The notes beneath the pieces are model-generated. The model did not search any database, had not been told where the DNA came from, and was given only the letters and a program-made list of their open reading frames with translations. This document shows positions 38,998 to 50,271 of a stretch of 64,000 bases of DNA, piece by piece. A program made the translations under genes and the position numbers. This DNA comes from Andrena cerasifolii (taxonomy: Eukaryota; Arthropoda; Insecta; Hymenoptera; Andrenidae). The stretch spans positions 22,453,501-22,517,500 of the forward strand of contig NC_135118.1 in NCBI RefSeq assembly GCF_050908995.1. Reading direction: 5' to 3'. The stretch's first letter is position 1, and each line of letters begins with the position of its first letter.

Positions 38998-41900
38998 ATG
39001 CCTCTAAAAGTTGTACTGCCATCCACTCAGCAAACTAGTCTCGTGGGAAGTGAGAAGATTGTGAAGTGCTTCGTCAAAATGACGGTTGCTTATAACGATG
39101 GTAAGTTATATATCTGTGTGTTGCAAGTGAATTTTTAAATTATTTGCTATGCTTCTGTTAGCATATTCATTGTACCCATAAACTGATATCAGTGATTATC
39201 CCTAAGCAACGCTTCTACTCGTTACGAAGCAAGTTCCAACATCGGAATTGTGATTGATAGGGAGGAAACAGTATTTTTTAAAATACAGTTTTAATAAGAA
39301 ACTAAACTTAACTTATACGATAAGATTTTAATAAAAAAAAGTAACGTAAATCCTTCAATACCACAGGATATTTTTACAATAACAATTTCCTAAGAAATGT
39401 TGTTTTAGAAGGGAACTCAATTCAGTTTAGAGTTTTGATACTTGTTTTCAAAAATTCTTACCACGACAAATTAAATCTACAGTTTATAATTATTTTTCTA
39501 AATTACTTGAGAAATGGCAAACGCACAATTGTTTATTATGAACGACCAAGTCCTCCATGTTACTTCCTCCGACTTGGAAACGGAAACATCATCCGTTAAA
39601 AATACCATAAGAAGATATCACTGATTTATACATTCATTTGGTACTGCGATACTATTAAAAGACCACAGTACTTTTCCTGTTCGAAAACAAAATATCCCAA
39701 CTACAAAAATGATCTCCCGAAATATAACCAAGGCTAATGTGCCTTTACCTTGATACGTTACTTAAAGGAACTAGGCATTCGTTTTTGTCGAAAATGAAGC
39801 TTTTCGTTTCCAATTAATTATAAACGAGACTTGTTCTTTGACACAATGTTTATTAACATCATAAGCTTCAAAGAAACATGTTTGTTTCGCCAAAAATATT
39901 CATTATAGATGACGCTACAGATGAATCATTACAGAGACTTTTTAAAACAGTTTCTGTTATTTTGCAATGACAACTAAAAAATGGAGGTCGCAATCGATTT
40001 AAAACAAATATTTCTGGCGAAACAAACATGTGTTTTAAAAGCTTATGATGCTAATAAACATTGTGTCAAAGAACAAGTCATAGCGTCTATTTATTTCTTT
40101 ATAATTAATTTAAAAATAAATGCATCATCTTCGACAAAAACGACTGCCTAGTACCGTTAATTCTCCCCCGACACAATCCCATAATTTACAAACATTTACA
40201 TATTGCTGTTTCTCATCGATTCTGCTATAAACACTGTCCGTTTTAATTGTCAAATAATTAGCGCTTAATTAATGAGTCGATAACAGGAGCAAAGGCTACA
40301 TCTTTCATTGTACATAACACTCTCGTCGCTTTAACGACAGGAAATCAATAGGTAATCATAACGCGGGATGCTATCTCCAGTAAACATTGCCGAACCCATG
40401 TATGGTTTAGATATTGCATTTCTTCTAATGTTTACGCAGCGGAACACGTCGAGCTCCTCGATAAAAGTGTGTAAAAATAAAAATCGAGGTCCCATTCACT
40501 GCGAAGTTATAGTTTGAAGAAGTGATTCATGGCAGATATAATAAAAGCGCGCGGTGTTACCATTCCTCTGTTAAACACTACATAAATCGATTGCGCGCCA
40601 TTCCACGGATTCTGGGAAATGATCGCGAAAATATTAACTTTGTCGAATTATTACTCCTTTCGCATTCATTTCGGATTTCCGAGATCATAGAATTACTCGT
40701 CTTGCTAATTTTCCTAATTTTGCAGTGAAAAAGTTCGGTTCAGAAACTGTATGCAATATTGAAGAAACAATACACCTTCCTGCGCTACAAAGAGTACATG
40801 TGAAATATCAAAATATTACACGATACCTGTCTATATTAAAAGACATGTAAAAACTGACTCGCAGCAATTATCTACGACTTAACAAGTGCTTATTCTTGCG
40901 AATTATACAAGCTATAAACTGTCTAGGAACTAAGGAAATAGGAATTTGAATGAAGCGTATAAAACGACACAGGAAGAATCAAGCTCCTTTTACGTTTGTT
41001 ACAGGCGACAGCTCGCGATGCGCTCGCACCGAGTCTGAAAGGTCTCGGCAAAGGATTCGGGAGGATGTGCGGAACCGAATATACTCCAGGACCGTGATAA
41101 TCCCTGTGATCGCGCGGCACCCTTCCAAGGAAACCGCGATATTCAAAAGTTCGCCAGAAGATATGTCTCAAGTACCCCTAATCGCGGCTGAGGAGACCTC
41201 CCTGCAGACAACGGAGACACTTGCCAGCAGCATGGTGATACTCGAGGTACGGAGAAACAAAGGCAATCACAAAAGTAGCACACCTTCCTCTGTATCTCTA
41301 AATAAATCTAAAAAAAAAGCCGTGTCACCAAGCTTTCGAAATCAGAAATAAGATTTTCCTCGTGCGAATTCTCATTTTTCTTCTTCATTCGCGACCCCCT
41401 CAGTTTTGCTCGTTAGAATTATAATTCTCTATTAAGATTTTAGTGTGCCTCTTCCCTTTTAAACGAGACGATACGCAAGAAATGCCCAGATATTGGATGT
41501 ACATTTTAAATGGGAAGCTTTTCCAAAGAAAGTTTTGTCGGTGGGCTCTGCCGAGCAATATCGATGGGGGCATCGCTTCCCGTTCCGATGCGCGACGTTC
41601 TGTGATATAAATGAGAAAACGTTTCTTTAACTGTGAATAAATACAGGCCGGCCTACCTGGTGACACATGGAGATACTGCGTAGAAAGGGAACGACTTGCC
41701 GAGAGGTCGGAGTGGTTCCGTGCGATGCTCGTCGGTCCGCTTGCACCAGCACCGAGGGATCCTCCGCCTCTGCTTAAACTGCAATACGTGGAAAAGCGTG
41801 CTTTCGATTATGTGCTCAGGTAAATCGCCATTTACCGATTTCCATCGACACCGCGTAGCCACGTGTCTGTCAGACTGCCGGGATGTTCGTAGGACTGCCA

Positions 41901-44900
41901 ATTAACGACATTGTCGTGGACAAATTTTCGACTGCGCCGCGCGACACGCGAAGAAACATATGCGCACCCGCTGTATTCTATGGTTGTCTATCAAGTGATT
42001 TTATTCTTTAACCAATTTCGCTGCAATTTCAATGTGGCTCACTTCTATTCGCCAATGGACCACGAAATATCGTAGAAATGGTAGTTATAGCTGGTTGAAG
42101 AGTTCAGATCGCTCGTGGATCTCGAACCATTCGGGGCAGAGAAACGGTAACAGGGGGAGAAATTGAAGTCGCAATATGGGAGTAACCGTACCCCATTGTG
42201 AGAGCAAGGTCTCGAGGAGGATACCTCATTGATGAAAGAAGTAACAGGGGTTTGCGTGGTACAGTGGGGTCCAAAAGCTATCGAAGCAAAACAGGTCGCG
42301 CCGTTTCTAACAAACGAAACATTAGCGAATACTTTCGGCGCCCCGTATTGTTTTCGCGTCTAGTAAAGCTAATAGTTTCACGCGCGTCGGTTGGTCAGTC
42401 CGCAGAAGCGATTAATCGGTTTTAGAAGTCTTTAAAGGAACCGACGCGATGGCTACGATGTCTCTGTACACGCTCACAGTTATGGGGATGGTAGCATATT
42501 TCTGGATCATCTGTCTAATCACAATCCCATTGATAATTTCATGCAAGCGAAAGCTAGCTAGACCACAATACAGCGGAAGGAAGTGTTGCCGATGCGGGAC
42601 ACGCAGGAACGTCTGTTAAGAATTGTGGGATCCAAAACCGATCGCTGTAGTGACTAAAGAAATCCATTCGACTTAAAAGCGCGCAAATACCAGCCGAATC
42701 GAGACATTGATATTTAAATTTACGTTGAGACTATGAAATTCGTTGAACCTGCTCGGTTTTCATTGTATTCTTCCCCGTGCCGGAGTGCGATTTCTCTCGA
42801 ACGGAGCCTTATCGAGGGGGAAAGGACGTTCCGTCAGAAAAGTATGGTTAAAAATTCAAGTTCAATGATAGGCGACTGTCTTCCCTCGCGTCAACTTGAA
42901 GGCTCTCGTTTTCTGTGCAGATATCTTCTCGGCGAGCCGATAAACTTTCAATCCGTGTCGACGGCTCGAGCCACCCTCGACGCAGCTCATCAGTATCTCT
43001 GCCCAGAATTGGCTCGACTAGCCAGTGAATATCTCGAAAGGAACCTGAACTCGAGCACCGTGCTCGAGATCTATCAGGGCCTCGGTCTCTACGCGAGTCC
43101 TGTAATCTCTGGCCTCTCCGGAACGCCCAGTTCGCCGACGGCACCGCCAGCCCCTGGAGACGACGCTGGTGAAATAGGTATTACCGTCACCCTCGCAATA
43201 TCCTTCGTTCGGTGCTCTTTAAATTAAATTCCACAGGCGAAAGAAATATTATTGAACCCGTAAAGTCATTCCAGTATTAACCAGAGCCAATGAATTACCT
43301 AAAGACTTGAAAGACTCAGGGTCTTTAAGGGGTGATGCTCAGTCAGGAGGCCGAAAAAAGGGTGGTCTTTGGACATTTTTTACTCAAAAGCTATAACACA
43401 TTTCTCAAAAAATCTTTTTTACTTTTAAGCATTGCATCTAGTACCGCGCATCGTAATTTTTTTATTTAAAAATGTTTATCAATTACTAAGTTATTGTCCA
43501 TCACTCGAAGGTTCTCTAAAAGAAAAGGCTTCTGCGGTGACCACTGCTGCTCGAAAGTCGATCATCTAAAATAAAAAATTCAAAAGATTTTACTTAAAAG
43601 TAAAAAAGATTTTTTGAGAAATGTGTTATAGCTTTTGAGTAAAAAATTTCCAAAGACCACCCTTTTTTGGCCTCCTGACTGAGCATGACCCCTTAATTAA
43701 ACCCCCAGCATGGGCACTTAAGTGATTTTTCGTAAAGAGAATCTCCCACAAATTCTACCTCAGATCGATAAACCTTAAAACTCGAGCACGACATGGGTCC
43801 CTCCTGTCAGAACCCAGCGTGTACTAAACACGCTGCTTCTCCTGTCCCCAGGACTAAAATGAATCCTTAAAACTGCTTCCTTAGCCGAAGTCTGCACGCG
43901 ACTTTACCTCAGCTGTTTGAACGTGATCGACTCGGATCCAGAAACCGTTTTCGGCCAGGAGCGATTCGAGGAGTTGAGCACGTCCGAGGTGGAAAAGCTG
44001 TCGTGTCGGGACACCCTGAGGTTGACCAACGAGTCCATCCTCTTCCACGCCCTGGATAGGTGGGCTGCATCCGAGTGCAGGAGGCACGGAGTCGAGACAT
44101 CGGCTGGCAACAAGAGGACCGTCCTCCCCGAGGAGGTTTGGTACAACGTTCGTTACCCTCTTATGACGGATAGAGAGTTCATCGAAGGTCCTATGGCAAG
44201 CGGCATTCTCTCCAGCGAGGAGTCCGCTTTCATCGTCGCCCGGATCCTCGGGCACACGCAGAACCAACATGCCGACGAGGTACGCACGTTTCTATCGGTC
44301 ATTTTAAATTGGCCGCGTGGGGTTCATTGCAGCCCAGCGGTATTTTTGAGTTACCATTTTCGAATTTTTTAAGCTTTTAACTTTTCAGTGATAATTGTAC
44401 ATTCGTAATAATCATGCAATCATGCTGTAATAGTCTTTTTTCTAGAAATGTAGATTCTGATATGTTGAAATTTGTAATTGAAAAAATAGTTATGGATAAA
44501 GGCGTTTTATTTGGTTAAAATGCACGAAATTGTTGAATTTTATTATTAAGGTGTAAAAATTCACAAAAATATTGGCAAAGACATATCCTGGGGTGCGATA
44601 TACTCCGTGTGACCATGAAGGGTTAATCGAAAGCGTATGAATCATTGGTGTGGTGGCTTTTTTGTAATATGTTTCACTTTGTCGGAGAAGCTTGAGATTT
44701 GGGTCTGAATTTGGACGAGCAACGAAACGGAAGAAATCTGTTTCTTATCGCAATTGTAGTCCCGTTTATCGATTCTGTAACAGTAACCAAAAACGGAGGG
44801 TATCTTCGCTATTTTCGTTGTACGATTTTTTCAATTATTTTTAACTTCTTCCCTCCGTTCCCCTGAGAATAAATGATGCTTATCATGATTATTATGCAAG

Positions 44901-46679
44901 AGAGGTGGATGACTGAACTCGTTTCACGCATAAAGTGTACTACACGTTCTTATCGAAGGTTAGTACTTATCTGATCACTGGAAACAATGTCCGTGACAAT
45001 TATCAGTCACTGCTCTTTTATCAGTCCCTTGGTTTATTGATTTAACACTGTGTCCAAATACCACTTTTCCCAAATCTATTTATCGAAGTGCCTAATCTCA
45101 GTCTTCGACTGTCTGTCGCGCGGTGCACCGAGGTTTCGCGCGAACGGTATTCCATCTATTTCACGAAACACCCTAAAAGCCTCGTGCAACGGGTCTGGTA
45201 AAAATTTCACACGAATGAAGCGTCGCAGCGTGCACAATGACAAGTAAGACGTACGGTTTGAGTAACGCGTTGGAAAACTGCGAGCCTGGTGCGCGATCGA
45301 GCAGACGCAGACGAATGGTACCGTCAGTGATCGCTTGTGTTACAAATCCATGTTTTGTGGTAATCATTTTATCAACATTGATTTAGCGTCAAATTTAGGT
45401 CCTTGCTGCAAGAAGGGTGCAACTCCATTATTGACAGTTTCTGAGTCATAATGTGTAGTATACCTAAAAAGGAATTCTACATCGTTTGTTGCACGTTTGA
45501 TGGAGATCCGATAACAAATAAGCGATTTATTGCAAATAAAATAGAAATATTATATTTGCGATTTGTTGCAAATAAAATAGATATATTATATTTGCGATTT
45601 GTTGCAAATAAAATAGAAATATTACATTTGCGATTTGTTGCAAATAAGATAGAAATATTATATTTGCGATTTGTTGCAAATAAAATAGAAATATTATATT
45701 TGCGATTTGTTGCAAATAAAATAGAAATATTATATTTGCGATTTGTTGCAAATAAAATAGATATATTATATTTGCGATTTGTTGCAAATAAAATAGAAAT
45801 ATTACATTTGCGATTTGTTGCAAATAAGATAGAAATATTATATTTGCGATTTGTTGCAAATAAAATAGAAATATTATATTTGCGATTTGTTGCAAATAAA
45901 ATAGAAATATTATATTTGCGATTTGTTGCAAATAAAATAGAAATATTATATTTGCGATTTGTTGCAAATAAAATAGAAATATTATATTTGCGATTTGTTG
46001 CAAATAAAATAGAAATATTATATTTGCGATTTGTTGCGAATAAAATAGAAATATTATATTTGCGATTTGTTGCAAATAAAATAGAAATATTATATTTTTA
46101 TTATAGAATATCCTTTCGCCAAAAATAGAAATAAAAACTTATCAACTCAATAACTATTGCTCACAGTGTAAAAGTATATATTTTTCAATTAACATTCTCT
46201 TTTTGATGTTAAGTCAAAGCAATAATTGTATATACAGTATTTTCTAATTTACTCGAAGTTGGTAAAGATAGAGCTGCACCCCTCTCGCTGCAAGGTTCTC
46301 AATTAAAGCACGCGAAGGACGTTACTTTCCTGCACGAAACTCTGATATTTCATTCTCACATAGAAGACCCGCAAATTTTATTCATCAGCTGAATGTACTC
46401 AAATTTACTAGGCAAATAGATTCAAGTTTTAAAGAAGATTCCCATTTTTGCTTACAGCTTCGTACAACCGTCACTGGCCCACTGTCCAGGCTCTCGAGCG
46501 CCCCGAGGATCGGTATGAGGGCGTACGAGGAGCAGAACTCCAGGCTGGCGAAACCTGGTAAGAAGGAACGCCAGGATAACAGGAAGAACAGAAGAAAGGA
46601 GTGCGCGAATCAGGGCCACAGAACTTGCGCCAGGATCGGCAATTGTCTCGTGCGAGTTCTCGCCTGCGTCTTCGATTGA
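38998..46679 (+). CDS. BTB/POZ and BACK domain protein, 6 exons, 463 aa
   Basis: Exons: 38998-39100, 41005-41246, 41647-41819, 42921-43177, 43885-44279, 46458-46679. Total 1392 nt, every junction GT-AG and in phase. The start ATG (AAAATG context) follows an in-frame TAG. The N-terminal ~115 residues are family-unknown and basic (RQRIREDVRNRIYSR). The BTB fold spans about residues 115-215 (ERSEWFRAML, FDYVLRYLLGEP, RATLDAAHQYLCPELARLAS). A Pro/Ser-rich insert (PSSPTAPPAPG) precedes the BACK domain (HALDRWAASECRRHG, RYPLMTDREFIEGP, GILSSEES). The C-terminal tail is basic and Cys-containing, ending CLVRVLACVFD. BTB-BACK proteins often act as cullin-3 substrate adaptors. No kelch or PHR domain is present, so the partner is unknown. 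The 3' four exons are strong; the first two rest on phase and splice signals. Confidence 0.8.
39766..40156. mobile_element. TTAA-flanked foldback element in BTB-gene intron 1
   Basis: TTAA at 39762-39765 and 40157-40160 flank arms that start AGGAACTAGGCATTCG and end CGACTGCCTAGTACCG. The arms share TCGTTTTTGTCGA and TTCTTTGACACAATGTTTAT. 391 bp, non-coding. Confidence 0.8.
42393..42399 (+). promoter_or_regulatory. Initiator-like motif upstream of the microprotein ORF
   Basis: GGTCAGTCCG contains the arthropod initiator core TCAGT, about 55 bp upstream of the ATG at 42449. No TATA box is evident. This is a motif match only. Confidence 0.3.
42449..42619 (+). CDS. Putative 56-aa single-pass membrane microprotein
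   Basis: A single-exon frame from ATG to TAA, inside the fourth BTB-gene exon interval (intron 41820-42920), same strand. Residues about 10-31 are strongly hydrophobic (TVMGMVAYFWIICLITIPLI) and fit one transmembrane helix. The tail is basic and cysteine-rich (SCKRKLARPQ, then KCCRCGTRRNVC), with six cysteines in all, three of them in CCRC. Several Met codons near the start leave the exact initiation open. An initiator-like TCAGT lies just upstream. I do not recognise the family. It could be an intron-nested gene, an alternative 5' leader, or chance. Confidence 0.45.
   Translation: MATMSLYTLTVMGMVAYFWIICLITIPLIISCKRKLARPQYSGRKCCRCGTRRNVC
43329..43692. mobile_element. TTAA-flanked foldback element in a BTB-gene intron
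   Basis: Begins GGGGTGATGCTCAGTCAGGA and ends with the inverse GCATGACCCC; TTAA at 43325-43328 and 43693-43696. Arms about 110 bp. It is related to 36083-36568 in opposite orientation, with a large internal deletion relative to it. It sits between the exons ending 43177 and starting 43885. Confidence 0.9.
45391..46304. mobile_element. TIR element carrying a 36-bp minisatellite (copy A)
   Basis: The left end is GGTCCTTGCTGCAAGAAGGG and then GTGCAACTCC; the right end is GAGCTGCACC CCTCTCGCTGCAAGGTTCTCAATT, inverted relative to the left. Inside, a conserved ~185-bp segment (about 46095-46280) matches 61560-61743 in inverse orientation. An array of 16 36-bp units fills the rest. It lies in the last intron of the BTB gene. 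No transposase. Confidence 0.75.
45522..46097. repeat. Minisatellite, 36-bp unit, exactly 16 copies
   Basis: The unit is GCGATTTGTTGCAAATAAAA followed by TAGAAATATTATATTT. Units 2, 3 and 4 carry private variants (AGATATATTA, ATTACATTT, AATAAGATAG) that reappear in the same order in units 7, 8 and 9, a 180-bp higher-order duplication. Because 36 is divisible by three, open frames run through the array on both strands; these are not genes. Confidence 0.97.
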
Positions 46680-49600
46680 ACGATCCTGAAGAGGAGCTAA
46701 GAGGAAGAGAAATCGAGGGAATCGAGGGAATTGAATCTCCCACCGAAAATCAATTCTTTTTCTACAGTTTTCTAGCCATCTTTGTGACAGTTTTATCCCC
46801 CCGTGAAATTATACGATGATGTGTGATAAGCACACGTGTTTTGCGTTGAGTCGACATTAATATTGGTATATTATTGTCCAGACATCGTTGAGAGCTTGTC
46901 TCACAAGGTTCCTTCTATTCTCGTGTCGTATTTCATTTTTACGAGCAATCGACACTCCGTGTGGAAAAAAAGCTGCAAGAGGCTGGCACGTTTAATTATA
47001 TACTTTGTAAAGCCCTTTTTTCCAGACACGACGTTCCTCCTTGCGTCTCATAGGGGAGAGAAAGATTTTTAGATTATTGAAAGGTCCGCGCGGGAATTTC
47101 CAGTTATTATTTTGACGACAGTTTTTCTACGAAGGCTATTTTACCGTTTACAAAGCTTTGTTACCAGAGATATTTATTTATTGCGAAGCGCTACGCTGCG
47201 GCCTTAAGAGAACACCGCAGCGAGTTTTCTCCTCGACGATCATTATTTTGCCCCTTCTGAATAGTACCCGATTGTTCCTATAGAATAGTATGGTTGTTAT
47301 CGATCCTTTCAATTGCTACGACATAATTGACGTCACTCGGATGTTTCGCGACGATGACAGAGAAGAAATTCGATTAGGACTCCTGAACACGATTCGAAAA
47401 CAGTATTTTTCCATGTACTTGTTAGACCGAGTCGATTTCTCGAGGATCGTGAGTTCTATATTTATTTTAAAAAAATTGCAATAATCTAGACATTTTTTTA
47501 ATCGGTATGTTTTAATCTCCCTTTGTTCTTTCGCGAGTCCAACAATTCAAACGCTCTTTGACGTATAAGTTCCCCGAGAAACGCTTAAAGTATTTATATT
47601 TCTGTATGATACTTGAAGACTGAGGATCCATAGGGGCGGAGGTAACATTTCTACGATAATTTTGCTCTTGAAGCTAACCAGAATAAAATTGCTGGTGAAA
47701 GTGTCGTTTAAGCCATTTGGAGTTTCCAGTTTTTCGTTGCCACTATTCGCTATGTGTCCTGTTACGCGTTAACTGCGGTATATTCGCTATGTTCGTTGTG
47801 TTCATAATTGCTGTTCAGAGTATATAAGCGTTTAAATTATAAGTTTTAGCGTGGAGCCATGGCTGGTCCGTGTGAACGTGCGACGTTCAACCATGCAGAC
47901 ATGATTTTTACAGGATTTGCCTGCTTTCGGATTTCTTTTGAAACCTTAAACTGTCGTGATCTCTCGTCAGCATTATTTCGGAGATCTCCTACATTTTTCT
48001 AAGTTGAACGTCCACGTGAACCATCAAGCGACTGCAAGTTAAAAGCGCGACAGCTTAGAATGCTCCCTTTGTCAACGAAAAATATTAGACGAGTTCAAAT
48101 GGGAAGGTCGATTTGAAGTTGATAGGTGTGATAGGTTCGATCGAATTCACGGTGTACACTTGATTCAGCTTTTTAGAATAGTAGTGGTGGAAATGGAGAA
48201 GGCATTGGTAGATGAAGAGAAATCAATTTTCACACTTTTTTTGATCACTCCAATTCTTCCTATTCCACGAGGCTTGATTATTTGTTGTACGATCGAAGAT
48301 AAAAGGAAGTTGTTTGTGTAAAAGTGATTGAATTTGAAGATGGGAACGGAATAGTGCGACTGAATGTATTTCTCAAAATCAATTTACGTGAATGAAATTG
48401 CAGCTTCTAGTGTTCTTTTAATTTCATCGATTATTTTTAAATGAAACTCCCTCAACGAACATATGTTAAAAGGAACGAAGAATGACCTCAAGATCTCGAC
48501 TGTTAAATGACCCCAAAATGAAACTTCAATTTCGCTATTAAATTTCCCTTTCGAGCTCAAACGATTTCCTTGGATCGTCGATAAATAATGTAAGAAATAA
48601 GATAATGTATAAATCAAACGCCGTGTACATTGTTACCATCGAATTAGAACTAGCAGATCTATTGTGTGTTACCGATGCAACAGCCGCGGGATCGAAAAAT
48701 TCGTGGCGGCTACACCACGATTTATCTCGCGCTGATTACGCTCGCATGAACTTTCATAGTCTTTACTCTACGCGTCTACGCGAATGACATTAGCGTAGGC
48801 GTGTTCTGTCGTTACCATAATACGTTAGTCATTAATCGCATGTTGCTATTTGATTGGTTAAATTTTATTCGTTGCGACGTTGCTCTCGAATTACGTTAAG
48901 ATCGAATGTTAACTTTGATAAGTATCGCCGAGTCTATTATGTGTTAACGATTATTTATATTATACATTTACTCGATCATTGTGACTTTCGATTAACCATC
49001 GATATTGCCTATGGAAGATCGAGTGGAAGCGAGAGAGATTCGTTTGGTGCATCTTCTTTACGGCAAGCGTGTGAACTAATAACAATATGTATAGTCAATT
49101 TCATCATTCGCTATGTGCATTTTATCGTATGTAGTTGTGCGAGCTGAAAATTATTGAAAAATGAAGATAACGCTTGAAGATGTAATGAAAGATTATAATG
49201 CAAATAAACTATGTATACAGAATCTCAATATTATTGTACATTATTACTTTGTCCTTGAATAGTTATGATTTTTAGTAATAATAAAGAACCCCTTATTACA
49301 TATTCACTTTTAGGCACAAACAAAATTATAGTAATATCGAGAAAAATTACTTAAAAACTTATTTCCTGCTTTCGGTGTAATCAATTAGTTCGTAAAAACG
49401 AACGATTGCCAAATATACCGTGTATAACAAAAACAGTTTTCAAATACAAAAGACAATGGTTAAAAAATAACAATATTTTAAGAACAACAGCTCAATGTCA
49501 ACTAATAAGTATTTGTACTCATACACATGAATATACACTTATTAATTTTGTTTGAATAGAGACAATTGGAAATGACGTAAAAGAAGGTGACGAACTATTA

Positions 49601-49686
49601 ATATTAATTTGATATTAAGCATCACGAGTGCAATAGGTCAGAAATATTTTCAAGAATAGTATCATGCAGAAGTTTAAAGACTTACC
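46680..49686. other. Intergenic, BTB 3' UTR side, no gene recognised
   Basis: The BTB 3' UTR presumably occupies the first few hundred bases. The rest is AT-rich with scattered short frames; none is supported. Confidence 0.35.
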
Positions 49687-49906
49687 AATTCTAACCCAGA
49701 CCAGAGATGAAAAATTATAAGCGGAGCTTGCGGGCAAGCGCTTGAAACATGGCGGATCTGTACGACTCCCAGAACCCGCGAAATCCCGTGACTTCCGGAA
49801 CCATCATGTTCATAATAATTCTCCTCAAATCGTCAACACGGGATCTAACGATACTCGATATTTCATTTCTCCCGCGCGATTCTCTGTACTCGTAGTTTTT
49901 TGTCAT
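49687..49906 (-). CDS. Candidate short exon/ORF divergent to VAC14 (63 codons)
   Basis: The ATG at 49906-49904 on minus opens a 63-codon frame (stop 49715-49717) with segments RRIIMNMMVPEV and SAMFQALARKL. About 28 bases after the stop is a strong donor (TTG|GTAAGT near 49686). The block may thus be the first exon of a minus-strand transcript divergent from VAC14, with the ORF as its leader peptide or true product. The protein is unrecognised. Confidence 0.3.
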
Positions 49907-50271
49907 ATGCTTTCACAAAGTATACAATTATAAAAAATATAATATATGTATTTTACTCCCGCGCGTAAAATCGAATCCATTTAGCTGCCTATTTCGCATG
50001 CACACTTCTCATTTTAGCATCAGGCCACAGACGAGGTATACCTGGTCTGTGGTAGCACAACGCACTTGCCGTTCGAAATGCGTCTACATAGCGCAACGTG
50101 AACCAATTTTCACTTTGTTAGTTGGATCACTTGAATCTAATGCGCATGCGCCAGGGTGACCGATATCAGGTGATAATTTTAGGTTGGTACGAGACAGCTG
50201 TCAGGCTGTCATTTCTGTCGGTAGGCGTTCTTATACATCATTTGTGAGAAATTAAAACGTGACATCGGAAA

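Noticed and set aside
42848..44270. Minus-strand frames of 80-129 codons
   Set aside because: Shadows opposite the BTB/BACK exons, which carry the recognisable domains in the + frame.
44376..44630. Possible further TTAA element (TTAACTTTTCAGTG ... GACCATGAAGGGTTAA)
   Set aside because: The ends match too weakly to support a terminal inverted repeat.
45451..46128. 225-codon + frame (12-residue repeats) and 182-codon minus frame over the same array
   Set aside because: Both arise because the 36-bp minisatellite unit is a multiple of three without stops in those frames; no start context, promoter or domain.
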